Assembly: GCA_030066455.1 (NCBI GenBank)
Contig: JASJBQ010000040.1
Coordinates: forward strand, 1-19,081
Reading direction: 5' to 3'
Source: Desulfobacterales bacterium
Lineage (GTDB): Bacteria; Desulfobacterota; Desulfobacteria; Desulfobacterales; UBA5852
Length of the DNA stretch: 19,081 nucleotides
Made by a program: the position numbers and the translations under genes. Below the pieces are notes generated by a model, which saw only the letters and a program-made list of their open reading frames with translations, had not been told where the DNA came from and ran no database searches. Positions within the stretch are counted from its first letter, which is position 1. Every line of letters starts with the position of its first letter. This document shows positions 6,788-16,030 of this stretch, in pieces.

Positions 6788-9694
6788 TCATTGCCTGGAG
6801 CGATGTTCCGGCCCGTTCAGTAGCGCCTTGAGATAGTTGCCGGTGTAGCTCTGCTTGACCGTCATCAATTTCTCCGGAGATCCCGCGGCCACGATGCGCC
6901 CCCCGCCGCGGCCGCCCTCCGGGCCCAGGTCGATGATCCAGTCGGCGATTTTGATCACGTCCAGGTTGTGCTCGATGATCAGCACGGTGTTGCCGCCCGT
7001 CACGAGGCGCTGCAGCACGCCGAGCAGCAGGTCGATGTCCTGGAAGTGCAGGCCGGTGGTGGGTTCGTCCAGGATATACAGGGTGCGGCCGGTTTCCTTC
7101 TTGGCCAGCTCGCGGGCCAGTTTGATGCGCTGGGCCTCGCCGCCCGAGAGCGTCACGGCCGACTGGCCCAGCTTGATGTAGCCCAGGCCGACGTCCATGA
7201 GCGTATCCAGAATGGCGCGGATGCGGGGGTGACGGGCGAAAAGTTCGGTGGCCTGGCGCACCGAAAGGGCCAATACGTCGGCGATCGTAAGTCCCTTGTA
7301 GGCCACTTCGAGGGTGGCCGTATTGAAACGTTTGCCGCGACAGGCGTCGCAGGGCACGAAAACATCGGCCAGAAAATGCATTTCCACGCGGATATAGCCA
7401 TCGCCCCGGCAGGCTTCGCAGCGTCCACCCTTGACGTTGAAGGAGAAGCGGCCCTTTTTATAGCCACGGGCCCGGGCTTCGGGCAGGCGGGCGAAGAAGT
7501 CGCGGATCAGATCGAAGACCTTGGTATAGGTGGCCGGGTTGCTGCGCGGCGTGCGGCCGATGGCCTTCTGATCGATATTGATGACCTTGTCGATGGCCGA
7601 CAGCCCGCTGATGCGCGCGTGGGCGCCCACCTCCATCGCGGCGCCGTGGAGTTTGCGCGCCAGGGCCGGGTAGAGGATCTGGTTGACCAGGGTGGACTTG
7701 CCGGCCCCGGACACACCGGTCACGGCCACCAGCAGGCCGGTGGGGATGCGAACGTCGATGCCGGCCAGGTTGTTGGCCCGGGCCCCGTGGATGGTGATCC
7801 ACGAACGTTTCCCGACCGGTGGCCGCCGGCGATCGGTCGGCAGGGGGATTTCGGCCCTGCCGGCAAGATACCGGCCGGTGATGGATTGGCCGTTGCGGCG
7901 GATCTGGGCCGGCGTGCCCTGGGCAATGACGCGGCCGCCCAGCAGGCCGGCGCCGGGGCCCATGTCGACGATGCGGTCGGCGGCCTCCATGGTTTCGCGG
8001 TCGTGTTCGATCACGATCAGGGTGTTGCCGATGTCGCGCAGGTGGCGCAGGGTATCGAGAAGCCGGATGTTGTCGCGCGGGTGCAGACCGATGGAGGGCT
8101 CGTCCAGGATATAGAGCACCCCGGTGAGCTCCGAGCCCACCTGGGAGGCCAGCCGGATGCGCTGGGACTCGCCCCCTGAGAGGGTCGGCCCCTTGCGTGC
8201 CAGGGTGAGGTAGTCGAGCCCCACGTTTTCCAGAAATCCCAGGCGGGAGGTGATTTCCTTGACCAGTTCGTGGGCGATGAGCTTGCGGTTGCCGCGAAGA
8301 TCCAGTCCGCGCAGGAAGGCCAGGGCTTCCGATACGGTGAACTCGGTCAGCTCGATGATGGAGCGGCCGGCGACCCGCACGTGGAGGACCTCGGGTTTGA
8401 GCCGCCGGCCCTTGCAGGTTTCACAGGGCTTTTCGGACATGAAGCCGGCATAGTAGCGTTTCTGTTTCTCGGAGGTCGTCTGGCGATAGCGGCGCATCAG
8501 GGCCGGCACCAGACCTTCCCAGGCGGTCTTGAAGCTGCCTTGAATCTTCTCCGAATCCCAGTCCACCACCAACTCCCGCCCGTTGGAGCCGAACAGCACC
8601 AGATCGCGCATCGTTTTCGACATCTGCCGCCAGGGCCTGTCCAGGGGAAGCCCCCACTGCGCGTGCATGGCCCGCACCTGGCGCCCGCTCCAGGAACCGG
8701 CCGGCGCGCCACTGCTGGTGAAGCAGCTCTGCCAGGGCACCACGGCCCCCTCGCGGATCGTACGTTGGGGATCCGGCACGAGCTTGTCCGGATCCATGGA
8801 CAGCCGGCTGCCGATGCCATTGCAGTCCGGACACATGCCCAGGGGAGAGTTGAACGAGAACAGGGGCGGATCGAGCTTGGGATAGGCCACGCCGCAGCAG
8901 GTGCGGGCCTCACTCATCTTGAGGTCCTCCCGGCCGGGAACATGGACGATCAACCGCCCCCGGCCGGACTTGAGCGCCGTTTCAACGGAATCGGTCAGCC
9001 GCCGTCGGAAGGCTTGTGCGTCGCGCACCACCAGGCGGTCCACCACCACTTCGATGGTGTGCTTCTTCTGCTTAGGCAGCTTCGGGACGTCTTCCAGGGC
9101 CTGCACCACCCCGTCGATGCGCACGCGGCCGAACCCCTCCCGGCGCAGCCGTTCCAGGTGATCGCGGTGCTCGCCTTTGCGGTTGGCCACGATGGGGGCC
9201 AGCAGAATGATTTTGGTCCCGGCGGGCAGCTCCAGGATCTGGTCCACCATGGCTTCGGCGCTGCCGCGGCCCACGGGCCGGTCGCACTGGATACAATACT
9301 GGCGGCCGATGCGGGCGTAGAACACCCGCAGGTAGTCGTAGATTTCGGTAATCGTGCCCACGGTGGAGCGCGGGTTGCGACTGGCCGATTTCTGTTCGAT
9401 CGAAATGGTGGGCGACAGCCCCCGGATCATGTCGTAGCGCGGCTTCTCCATCTGACCGATGAATTGGCGGGCATAGGCCGAGAGCGACTCCACATAACGG
9501 CGCTGGCCCTCGGCAAAAATGGTGTCGAAGGCCAGGCTGGACTTGCCCGAACCGGAAACCCCGGTGAAAACGATCAGTTTTTTCTTGGGCAGCTCGAGAT
9601 CGACGTTTTGCAGGTTGTGCTCCCGCGCGCCCTTGATGACGATGTGATCCAACTCGGAAGCGGCGCGCCGTCGGCGTGTCTGTTTCGTGGTCAT
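6788..9694 (-). CDS. uvrA: UvrABC excision nuclease subunit A
   Basis: 968 residues, close to the usual ~940. UvrA is the damage-sensing ABC ATPase of nucleotide excision repair and loads UvrB on lesions. It has two ABC modules. The first Walker A is GVSGSGKSS (about 45-53), with signature [16 protein letters not shown] and [10 protein letters not shown]. The second has [25 protein letters not shown] and [10 protein letters not shown]. The C-terminal zinc module is intact (CEAC...CDAC), as is the insertion [20 protein letters not shown]. The first zinc module reads TCCGVAYP...MCPDC, with adjacent cysteines instead of the usual C-x2-C. The ATG at 9694 is chosen because homology begins there ([19 protein letters not shown]); the longer frame to 9790 adds 32 residues unlike UvrA. 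No LexA box was recognised upstream. Confidence 0.97.
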   Translation of the reverse strand: MTTKQTRRRRAASELDHIVIKGAREHNLQNVDLELPKKKLIVFTGVSGSGKSSLAFDTIFAEGQRRYVESLSAYARQFIGQMEKPRYDMIRGLSPTISIEQKSASRNPRSTVGTITEIYDYLRVFYARIGRQYCIQCDRPVGRGSAEAMVDQILELPAGTKIILLAPIVANRKGEHRDHLERLRREGFGRVRIDGVVQALEDVPKLPKQKKHTIEVVVDRLVVRDAQAFRRRLTDSVETALKSGRGRLIVHVPGREDLKMSEARTCCGVAYPKLDPPLFSFNSPLGMCPDCNGIGSRLSMDPDKLVPDPQRTIREGAVVPWQSCFTSSGAPAGSWSGRQVRAMHAQWGLPLDRPWRQMSKTMRDLVLFGSNGRELVVDWDSEKIQGSFKTAWEGLVPALMRRYRQTTSEKQKRYYAGFMSEKPCETCKGRRLKPEVLHVRVAGRSIIELTEFTVSEALAFLRGLDLRGNRKLIAHELVKEITSRLGFLENVGLDYLTLARKGPTLSGGESQRIRLASQVGSELTGVLYILDEPSIGLHPRDNIRLLDTLRHLRDIGNTLIVIEHDRETMEAADRIVDMGPGAGLLGGRVIAQGTPAQIRRNGQSITGRYLAGRAEIPLPTDRRRPPVGKRSWITIHGARANNLAGIDVRIPTGLLVAVTGVSGAGKSTLVNQILYPALARKLHGAAMEVGAHARISGLSAIDKVINIDQKAIGRTPRSNPATYTKVFDLIRDFFARLPEARARGYKKGRFSFNVKGGRCEACRGDGYIRVEMHFLADVFVPCDACRGKRFNTATLEVAYKGLTIADVLALSVRQATELFARHPRIRAILDTLMDVGLGYIKLGQSAVTLSGGEAQRIKLARELAKKETGRTLYILDEPTTGLHFQDIDLLLGVLQRLVTGGNTVLIIEHNLDVIKIADWIIDLGPEGGRGGGRIVAAGSPEKLMTVKQSYTGNYLKALLNGPEHRSRQ

Positions 9695-9857
9695 GTTCAG
9701 AATGGCCTGTCGGGAAATGGGGTCTGAATCGCGGCCCCTTCTTATCCAATCGCGTCCTCCAGGTCCAGCGTTATTCGATATTCCAACCAAGGATGCCAGC
9801 GCCGGAGACCGGATTCCGTCGGTCCTGGTTGCCGACGGGACAACGAATGGATTTTTC

Positions 9858-9884
9858 TAAAGTCGCGCCCCAAAAGGCCAATAT
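9858..9884 (+). promoter_or_regulatory. Sigma-28 (FliA)-type promoter for the chemoreceptor gene
   Basis: TAAAGTCG (9858-9865), an 11-nt spacer, then GCCAATAT (9877-9884) matches the flagellar sigma-28 consensus TAAAGTTT-N11-GCCGATAA at 12 of 16 positions with exact spacing. It points toward the chemoreceptor gene. The start site would be about 190 nt before the ATG. Placement under the flagellar regulon fits the gene product. Confidence 0.6.
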
Positions 9885-10010
9885 TAACAAGCATACAGTG
9901 GCGTCGCACAACGGCGAGCGCGTGTTTGCCGGCTGCGACCGAGCGGTCAGCGCCTCGCCGCGCGTCAAGCGGATACCTCAACCGGGGGCCGACAGGGCCA
10001 CGAACCATGC

Positions 10011-10031
10011 GTCGCCGAAGTCCACGGCGAC
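10011..10031 (+). other. Stem-loop in the chemoreceptor leader
   Basis: GTCGCCG (10011-10017) and CGGCGAC (10025-10031) form a perfect 7-bp stem with a 7-nt loop, 54 nt before the chemoreceptor ATG and downstream of the sigma-28-like site. No T-run follows, so it is not an intrinsic terminator. It may affect mRNA stability or translation. Confidence 0.4.
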
Positions 10032-10085
10032 ATTTCCCTTAGAACGGCTGGGAGCCAACGCAGAAACTTCGGAGCAGAGAAAATC

Positions 10086-12206
10086 ATGTTTACCAAGCGT
10101 TCCCTGAAATTCAAACTGATTGCGCTCGGCGTCATCCTCTCGGTGGCGCCCCTTTTGGTGGTTGCGGTCAGCACCTTCTACCAGAACCGGCACATGACCG
10201 ACGCGGCCGCCGACGGCCTGTCGCTACTGGCCCACGAGAGCCTGACCAATACGGTCGAAGGCATCCGCACCATGGCGGCCACCCAGAACGAAATTCTCCA
10301 GGAATCGGTGATCCACGATCTCAACGTGGCCCGCCGCGTCATGCGCGACGGCGGCGGCCTGCTCCTCGATTTCTCGGAGATGGCCACTTGGCAGGCGGTC
10401 AACCAGTTCTCCAAGGAGAAAAAGTCCATTGACCTGCCCCACATGTCGCTGGGCGGTGAATGGCTGGGCCAGAACGCGGATCCAGGCATTCCCAGCCCCC
10501 TGGTGGACGAGGTCAAGCTGCTGGTGGGCGGCACCTGCACGGTGTTTCAACGCATGAACGAAGCCGGCGACATGCTGCGCGTGGCCACCAATGTCGAGAA
10601 GCTGGACAAGACCCGGGCCATCGGGACTTACATCCCGGCGGTCAACCCGGACGGCCGGCCCAACCCCGTGGTGGCGAGCCTGCTCAAACGCAAGACCTTC
10701 AAAGGGCGCGCTTATGTCGTGAATGCCTGGTACCTCACGGCCTATGAACCGCTTTTCAACAATGACGGTGATATCATCGGGGCGCTCTATTTCGGGGTCA
10801 AACGCGAAGCCACCCCGGCCATGCGCGACGCCTTGATGAATATCAAGATCGGTCAAACCGGTTTTGTGTGGGTGCTCGACTCCAAGGGCAATTACGTGCT
10901 CTCCAAGGACGGCCAACGTGACGGCGAGAACATTCTGGAAGCCAAGGATGCTGACGGCCGCCTTTTTGTAAAGGAAATGGTCGCCAAGGCCCTCAGCTCC
11001 CAGGACGGTGAGATTTTCGACTGTGTCTACCCCTGGAAAAACGACGAGGACGATGAAGCGCGCACCAAGATCAGCAAGTTCGTCTATTTCAAGCCCTGGG
11101 ACTGGATCATCGGGGCCGGCACCTTCGAGGACGAGTTCTTTGTCGCCCGTGACACCATCGAGGCCGACAGCCGCTCGAGCATGCTGATCCTGACGGTGTT
11201 GATCCTCGCCGCGCTCGGTTTGTCGCTCACGCTCTGGACCGTCATGGCCGGCCGGATCGGGCGCACGTTATCGGTTTTTTCGAGCCACATGCAGGGCGCT
11301 TCGGACGAGGTCGCCTCGGCTGCCGGAGAAGTCGCGGGCGCCAGCCATTCGCTGGCGGAGGGCGCCTCCCAACAGGCGGCCAGCATCGAAGAGACCTCGG
11401 CCTCGCTGGAGGAAATGGCCTCCATGACCCGCCAGAACGCCGACAACGCCAGCCAGGCCGACGGCCTGATGAAGGAAGCCAACCAGACCATCGCGACGGC
11501 CAACAACACCATGGACAAGATGACTGCGTCCATGACCACCATCACCCAGACGGGTGAGGAGACCCAGAAGATCGTCAAGACCATCGACGAGATCGCCTTC
11601 CAGACCAATCTGCTGGCGCTGAACGCGGCCGTGGAGGCCGCCCGGGCGGGTGAAGCCGGTGCCGGCTTCGCCGTGGTGGCCGACGAGGTGCGCAATCTGG
11701 CCATGCGGGCCGCAGATGCCGCCCGCGACACCTCGGCCCTGATCGAGGAATCGGTCAAACAGATTCGTGAGGGCGCCGAGCTGGTGGACGTCACCAACAA
11801 GGCCTTCGATGAGGTCGCGGTCCAGGCCGAAAAAGTCACCCACCTGGTCGGTGAGATCGCCGAGGCTTCAACCGAGCAGGCCCAGGGCATCGAGCAGGTC
11901 AATACGGCTGTTTCCGAGATGGACCGGGTGGTCCAGCAGAACGCGGCCACGGCCGAGGAGTCGGAATCCGCCTCCGAGAGGATGAATGCTCAGGCGGGGC
12001 AGATGACGGCCATGGTCGAAGAACTGGCGATTTACGTCGCGGGCAGGGGCCGGGAGCGACGGCCGACGGACAGGTGCTTCGCGCCCCGGCCGACGGCCGC
12101 CAATTCGAAAGCCGGCGATGCGGCGGCTTCGCCGCAAACGGCGTCCCGGCGAACCACGGAAGAGATGATCCCGATGGAGGCGCCGGAGAATTTCGACGCC
12201 TTCTGA
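10086..12206 (+). CDS. Methyl-accepting chemotaxis protein with Cache sensor, no HAMP, CheR-type C-terminal pentapeptide
   Basis: 706 residues. TM1 lies at about 9-30. A large periplasmic sensor (about 31-362) looks like a Cache_3-Cache_2 double domain, with the typical [45 protein letters not shown] and [17 protein letters not shown] blocks. TM2 lies at about 364-388. The methyl-accepting coiled coil starts almost at once ([20 protein letters not shown]), leaving no room for a full HAMP domain. The hairpin tip [38 protein letters not shown] (about 502-539) binds CheA/CheW. Residues about 645-700 are a low-complexity linker ending in NFDAF, which fits the aromatic-x-x-aromatic pentapeptide that tethers CheR. 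The ligand is unknown, although Cache domains of this class often bind small organic acids. It appears to be driven by the sigma-28-type promoter. Confidence 0.93.
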   Translation: MFTKRSLKFKLIALGVILSVAPLLVVAVSTFYQNRHMTDAAADGLSLLAHESLTNTVEGIRTMAATQNEILQESVIHDLNVARRVMRDGGGLLLDFSEMATWQAVNQFSKEKKSIDLPHMSLGGEWLGQNADPGIPSPLVDEVKLLVGGTCTVFQRMNEAGDMLRVATNVEKLDKTRAIGTYIPAVNPDGRPNPVVASLLKRKTFKGRAYVVNAWYLTAYEPLFNNDGDIIGALYFGVKREATPAMRDALMNIKIGQTGFVWVLDSKGNYVLSKDGQRDGENILEAKDADGRLFVKEMVAKALSSQDGEIFDCVYPWKNDEDDEARTKISKFVYFKPWDWIIGAGTFEDEFFVARDTIEADSRSSMLILTVLILAALGLSLTLWTVMAGRIGRTLSVFSSHMQGASDEVASAAGEVAGASHSLAEGASQQAASIEETSASLEEMASMTRQNADNASQADGLMKEANQTIATANNTMDKMTASMTTITQTGEETQKIVKTIDEIAFQTNLLALNAAVEAARAGEAGAGFAVVADEVRNLAMRAADAARDTSALIEESVKQIREGAELVDVTNKAFDEVAVQAEKVTHLVGEIAEASTEQAQGIEQVNTAVSEMDRVVQQNAATAEESESASERMNAQAGQMTAMVEELAIYVAGRGRERRPTDRCFAPRPTAANSKAGDAAASPQTASRRTTEEMIPMEAPENFDAF

Positions 12207-12236
12207 AACCGCCGCAGAGCGTAAAATCCAATCCAG

Positions 12237-12258
12237 GGGCGAACCGCAGGGCTCGCCC
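12237..12258 (+). terminator. Weak terminator-like hairpin after the chemoreceptor gene
   Basis: GGGCGA (12237-12242) and TCGCCC (12253-12258) pair across a 10-nt loop about 30 bp after the stop, followed by TTGTGGTTGG. The T-tract is poor. The chemoreceptor and alcohol dehydrogenase genes converge here, so termination is expected somewhere in 12207-12326. Confidence 0.3.
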
Positions 12259-12326
12259 TTGTGGTTGGCGATGGTGCCGGCGGTCGGTGGTGGCCAGGAG
12301 CTTTTTTAGGCGTCAAAACGTGGGGC

Positions 12327-13370
12327 TTACGGGAAGCTGTCGATGACCGTGATACCGGCGCCCTCGAAACCGTCCATGTTTTGCAGAACCTCGATGCCCT
12401 CTCCGAGATTCACGGTTCTTCCCACGAGATTTTCAGGCTGCAGCTTGCCGGCCGCGATCATGGCCAGCACCGCCGGATAGGCATGGGCCTGGATGCCGTG
12501 GCTGCCCCTGATCTCGAGTTCGTCGGCCACCACGCGGTCCATGGGCAGGGAAGCGTCACGGTGATCACCCATGAGCAGACCGACCTGCACGTGGCGGCCG
12601 CGTTTGCGCAGGCTGGACACGGCATTGAAGCAGGTTTCCGGGCTGCCCAGGGCGTCGATCGAAACATGGGCCCCACCGCCGGTAATGTCCCTGACGGCCT
12701 GGACCACATCGTCCACGCGGGCGGCGTCGATAACCGCTCGGGCCCCCACCGAGCGGGCGCGGTTGAGCCGCTCCTTGCGGATATCGATGCCCACCGTGCG
12801 GGCGCCGAGTGCCTCCGCGATCATGATGGCCGACAATCCGACCCCGCCGCAACCGAAGACCACCACCCAGTCCCCGGGAGCGGTGCGGCCTTGGATCGTC
12901 ACGGCGCGAAACGATGTGGTGAAGCGGCATCCCAGGCTGGCGGCCGTGACGTCGTCGATGGTATCGGGCAGGCGGACCAGGTTGACGTCGGCATAATGGA
13001 CCGCCACGCGCTCGGCGAAGGACCCCCAGTGGGTGAATCCCGGCTGGAACTGGTTGTCGCAGACCTGGTGGTTACCGGATTGGCACTGGCGACAGCGGCC
13101 GCATCCGCAGACGAACGGCAGGGTCACCCGGTCCCCGGGTTTCCAGAGCTGAACCTGCGGCCCCAAAGATTCGACCGTCCCGCTGAACTCGTGACCGGGC
13201 ACGTGCGGCAGCCGAACGTCGGGATCGTGGCCTTTCCAGGCATGCCAGTCGCTGCGGCAGATACCGGTGGCGTGAACCCGTATCACGGCGCCGTGGACCG
13301 GCGGTTCCGGGTCCGGCAGGTCCCTGACGACGGGGGGCTGACCGAAGGATTCGAACAAGGCGGCTTTCAT
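12327..13370 (-). CDS. Zinc-dependent alcohol dehydrogenase (MDR superfamily)
   Basis: 347 residues from the ATG at 13370, which has GGAGG 8 nt upstream; the frame extends to 13442 without a better start. This is a medium-chain dehydrogenase with catalytic zinc ligands Cys38 ([10 protein letters not shown]), His60-Glu61 (VPGHEFSG) and Cys148 (SLGCRF). The structural zinc lobe has Cys90, 93, 96 and 104 ([15 protein letters not shown]). The cofactor fold has GCGGVG at 173-178, and an Asp two residues into IDIRKERL (about 196) favours NAD over NADP. It should interconvert an alcohol and an aldehyde or ketone in the cytosol; the substrate is not predictable. It stands alone, convergent with the chemoreceptor gene. 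Confidence 0.92.
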   Translation of the reverse strand: MKAALFESFGQPPVVRDLPDPEPPVHGAVIRVHATGICRSDWHAWKGHDPDVRLPHVPGHEFSGTVESLGPQVQLWKPGDRVTLPFVCGCGRCRQCQSGNHQVCDNQFQPGFTHWGSFAERVAVHYADVNLVRLPDTIDDVTAASLGCRFTTSFRAVTIQGRTAPGDWVVVFGCGGVGLSAIMIAEALGARTVGIDIRKERLNRARSVGARAVIDAARVDDVVQAVRDITGGGAHVSIDALGSPETCFNAVSSLRKRGRHVQVGLLMGDHRDASLPMDRVVADELEIRGSHGIQAHAYPAVLAMIAAGKLQPENLVGRTVNLGEGIEVLQNMDGFEGAGITVIDSFP

Positions 13371-13701
13371 GGGGTAATCCTCCCGCTGAAAGATGGGCTT
13401 GGAAAGGGCGGTCACGCGGGCTCTTCGTTCCGCAAATGCCACGGTCGCCGAAGCGCGGCGGAAAGTTGGTTACACCGGCCACGGGGCGCTTCGCACGCGG
13501 CAAGCCCGCGGCCGCGCCCAGATGGATGTGGGTAACCGTTGGATGTCAGGAAACGCCCTCACGGGTCTGGGGGAAACCATGGCGCGCGGCGCTGAGGTCC
13601 GGGCGCACCGCCGGGATTGGGTCTGTGCATGCCTGTCGTGTCGGGCGCTGTCTGCCGAGCCCCTGTAGAAGCTTGCAGATCTGGCGTCATTTGTAAAGCC
13701 T
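13371..13701. other. Gene-poor 331-bp interval
   Basis: Plus-strand frames of about 90 codons exist here, but they carry Arg/Gly-rich low-information sequence typical of GC-rich non-coding DNA and lack ribosome sites. A weak GGTTAC/GTAACC inverted pair occurs near 13468-13538. No RNA gene or convincing promoter was recognised. Confidence 0.5.
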
Positions 13702-13884
13702 TTAGGCCGGTTCCGTGGCTTTGCAGCTGCCTTTGGCCGACTTGCGGATATCGTTCTGGTGTTTGGCGATGGAGATGATGGTTTTAATTCTGGCCTGCAC
13801 GTCTTCAGGGAGATCCTTATCCTGGAGTGCCTGAGCTTCTTCGACGATGGCCTTAAACGCGTTGGCAATGTCTTCGGTACGCAT
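13702..13884 (-). CDS. Small hypothetical protein of 60 residues
   Basis: A short frame begins at the ATG at 13884 with AAAGGA about 7-8 nt upstream. The predicted protein is an acidic-then-basic, mostly helical peptide (IANAFKAIVEEAQALQDK, then ARIKTIISIAKHQNDIRKSAKG) ending in CKATEPA. It has no signal peptide or membrane segment. It lies 37 bp downstream of the helicase stop on the same strand, so it may be the third gene of the cooC-helicase transcript. Family and function were not recognised. The good start site and amphipathic composition favour a real gene. Confidence 0.7.
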   Translation of the reverse strand: MRTEDIANAFKAIVEEAQALQDKDLPEDVQARIKTIISIAKHQNDIRKSAKGSCKATEPA

Positions 13885-13921
13885 GCGTCATTCCTTTCTT
13901 GATCAGCCTGGATGGCGATGG

Positions 13922-16030
13922 TTACAGGTCGGTGACGACGGGGTCCTTCAAGATGGCCTCGACGGCTTCGCCGGCGGCTCGGGCCGCATCGGGGAAGACG
14001 GCCATCAAGCTGCGGATGTGGCGCAGGTTGTCGGCGGTGCGCAGGACCAGCATGGCCAGGTTGCCTTCTTCCAGTTCGGCCATGCGCACGACCTTCTCCC
14101 AGGGAGCCCCGTGGGCCCAGTGGTAGAGAGTGACGGCCGGCCGCATGAACAACGGTCGCAAGGGAAAATGCTCACGGTGCATGCGGCGTGCAAATGGTGC
14201 CAGCTCGCGGCGCACCTTGCTGTAGGCCCGGACCAGCTGCCGCGGCAGCCAGTTTTTGGGAATGCGGTCGTCCGGCTCGTTTTCGTTGACAAAACTGGCC
14301 ACGATACCGGCCATGAGTGCGGGGTCGCCCTGCGGAAACGCCCCCCGTCGGAAACCTTCGGCGATCAGCAGGGGTTGGTCCACCCGCAGTTGGGAGGCCC
14401 ATTCGCCGTCGGCCGTGAGGCGGCCGTCGCCGTCGACGAATCCGTGCGCCTGGAGAAACGCCAGGTGGCGCCGGAAGTCGTCCCCCAGCCGACGATGGCT
14501 CTGGGTCAGCGCCTGGCGTGAAGCCTTGGGGCCCAATGCGCGGATCAGCTGGAAGGTGGCGAAACTGCGCTTCAGGAGGTCTTCGACCTGCTCCGGGGTG
14601 TGGGAGAGAAGCAGGTTCAGGACCATCGAAAAATTGATGCGAATCTGGCTGGTCACGTCCGACGGTGGGGCACTCACCAGGCGGGCGGCGTGGTGGACGT
14701 CCATGAAGCGTCCCGGAACGGCGACGGCGAAGCCGATCTTGTCTTTTCCGCGCCGCCCGGCCCGGCCGGTCATCTGGTGGTATTCGGTGGCGGTGAGGGG
14801 CGCGAATTCCTGGCCGTTGAAGCGGTCCGAGTTCAGAAACAGGATGGTGCGGGCCGGGAAATTGACGCCGGCGGCCACCGTGGATGTGGCGAAAACGGCG
14901 TCCAGCAGGCCCTCGCTCATGAGGGTTTCCAGCAGGAGTTTCCAGATCGGCAGCTGCCCGCTGTGATGGGCGCCCACGGCCAGGTTTTCAAGTTGCCACA
15001 GCTGGCGGTGGTTGCGCAGGTGCGGGGTGGCGGCCAGCAGTTCGTCGATGCGCGCCCGGAGCTGGGCCTGACGCTCGGGATCGTCGATGCGGTTGGCCTG
15101 GCAGAGTTTCAGGGCGTTGCCGCAGTCGGCCCGCGATTTGAGAAAGAAAATGGCCGGCAGCAGATCGTAGGTGCGCAGCACCTGCAGCATGTCGCCGAAT
15201 GGCGGCAGGCCCCAGGGCGGGCCCAGGCTGGGCTTTTTCTTGAGTTTGAAAAGGTCGTTCACCTTCTGGTAGAGCCTGAGCCGGGCCTTGGGGCCGGTGG
15301 GCACCACCAGCGGCATCAATGTGCCCGAGGGCGCGAAGAACAGCGGATGCAGCGGCACCGGCCGCCGAGTTTCGGGAACCACCCGGCAGGGCTTGCGCCG
15401 GATGGCGCTCAACCAATCGGCGATTTCCCGGGCATTGCCGATGGTGGCCGACAGCAGCAGCAGCGGAATGCGTGTCGGAAGGTAGATCATGATCTCCTCC
15501 CAGACCACGCCGCGGTCGTAGTCGCCCAGGAAATGGGCCTCGTCGAGCACAACGAAATCGGTTTCCAGCGCGACCCCGGTGTGCATGGCGTCGTAGAGCT
15601 GGTTGCGCAGGATCTCGGTGGTGCCGATGATGATGGGGGCGTCCGGCTGCTCGCGGCGGTCGCCCGTGAGGATCCCCACGTGCGCGTCGCCGAAGGCCTG
15701 GGCGAACTCGGCATACTTGGCATTGCTCAGCGCTTTCAGCGGGCAGGCGTACCAGGCCCGTCCGCCGCCGTCGAAGACGTTCCGGATGGCCTGCTCGGCA
15801 ATCCAGGTCTTCCCGGCCCCGGTGGGGGCGGTCACGAGGCAGTCGGACCGGGCCACCGCGGACACGGCTTCGGTCTGGAAATCGTCGGGGACGAAAGGCG
15901 TGGGTTCGGGAACGCCGATCCGGGCGAACACCTGTTTGAGCCGCTTGTCGGCACCGGCGCGGATTCGTACCTCGGGGGGCCTGCGCGGCGGGCGCGGCCG
16001 GCGCCGGCGGGGAGCGTAGCTTCTGCGCAT
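13922..16030 (-). CDS. Ski2/Mtr4-like DExH-box helicase
   Basis: 702 residues. A basic Arg/Pro-rich N-tail (1-25) may bind nucleic acid. The helicase core has APTGAGKT (68-75), TTEILRNQL, DEAH (163-166), LLLSATIG (about 192-199), TSTVAAGVNFPA (about 382-393) and motif VI QMTGRAGRRGKD (419-430). The GVNFPA and QMTGRAGRRG forms are typical of Ski2-like helicases. The C-terminal ~250 residues resemble the helical DSHCT-like domain of Mtr4/Ski2 proteins (FRRGAFPQGDPALMAGIVASFV, then LEEGNLAMLVLRTADNLRHI). It probably unwinds RNA or DNA; RNA turnover is the analogy, not proven here. Its ATG overlaps the cooC stop by 1 nt (TGATG), implying translational coupling. Confidence 0.9.
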   Translation of the reverse strand: MRRSYAPRRRRPRPPRRPPEVRIRAGADKRLKQVFARIGVPEPTPFVPDDFQTEAVSAVARSDCLVTAPTGAGKTWIAEQAIRNVFDGGGRAWYACPLKALSNAKYAEFAQAFGDAHVGILTGDRREQPDAPIIIGTTEILRNQLYDAMHTGVALETDFVVLDEAHFLGDYDRGVVWEEIMIYLPTRIPLLLLSATIGNAREIADWLSAIRRKPCRVVPETRRPVPLHPLFFAPSGTLMPLVVPTGPKARLRLYQKVNDLFKLKKKPSLGPPWGLPPFGDMLQVLRTYDLLPAIFFLKSRADCGNALKLCQANRIDDPERQAQLRARIDELLAATPHLRNHRQLWQLENLAVGAHHSGQLPIWKLLLETLMSEGLLDAVFATSTVAAGVNFPARTILFLNSDRFNGQEFAPLTATEYHQMTGRAGRRGKDKIGFAVAVPGRFMDVHHAARLVSAPPSDVTSQIRINFSMVLNLLLSHTPEQVEDLLKRSFATFQLIRALGPKASRQALTQSHRRLGDDFRRHLAFLQAHGFVDGDGRLTADGEWASQLRVDQPLLIAEGFRRGAFPQGDPALMAGIVASFVNENEPDDRIPKNWLPRQLVRAYSKVRRELAPFARRMHREHFPLRPLFMRPAVTLYHWAHGAPWEKVVRMAELEEGNLAMLVLRTADNLRHIRSLMAVFPDAARAAGEAVEAILKDPVVTDL

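Larger units (their letters stand above)
9695..10085. other. 391-bp non-coding region between divergent uvrA and chemoreceptor genes
   Basis: Several open frames cross this stretch on both strands, but none has a family match or good ribosome site, so I read it as regulatory DNA. It holds the sigma-28-like promoter and the hairpin listed separately. It is less GC-rich around 9850-9900. A small GACCG/CGGTC hairpin also occurs near 9938. I looked for a c-di-GMP (GEMM) riboswitch, plausible before a chemoreceptor, and did not find its conserved core. Confidence 0.6.

Noticed and set aside
8270..9727. 485-codon plus-strand frame
   Set aside because: Antisense to uvrA, whose protein is unmistakable; the translation is Gly/His/Ala-rich without any domain, as expected of high-GC shadow frames.
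9885..10085. c-di-GMP (GEMM) riboswitch in the chemoreceptor leader
   Set aside because: The conserved GEMM core and tetraloop-receptor pattern were not found; only simple hairpins are visible.
9676..10107. 143-codon plus-strand frame and an 88-codon minus-strand frame in the uvrA-chemoreceptor gap
   Set aside because: No ribosome site, no recognisable domain, and the frames cross the sigma-28-like promoter and leader.
12261..13535. 424-codon plus-strand frame
   Set aside because: Antisense to the alcohol dehydrogenase, which has all zinc and cofactor motifs; no motif in the opposite frame.
13393..13668. 91-codon plus-strand frame between the dehydrogenase and the small gene
   Set aside because: Arg/Gly-rich low-information translation, no ribosome site, overlaps the dehydrogenase start region.
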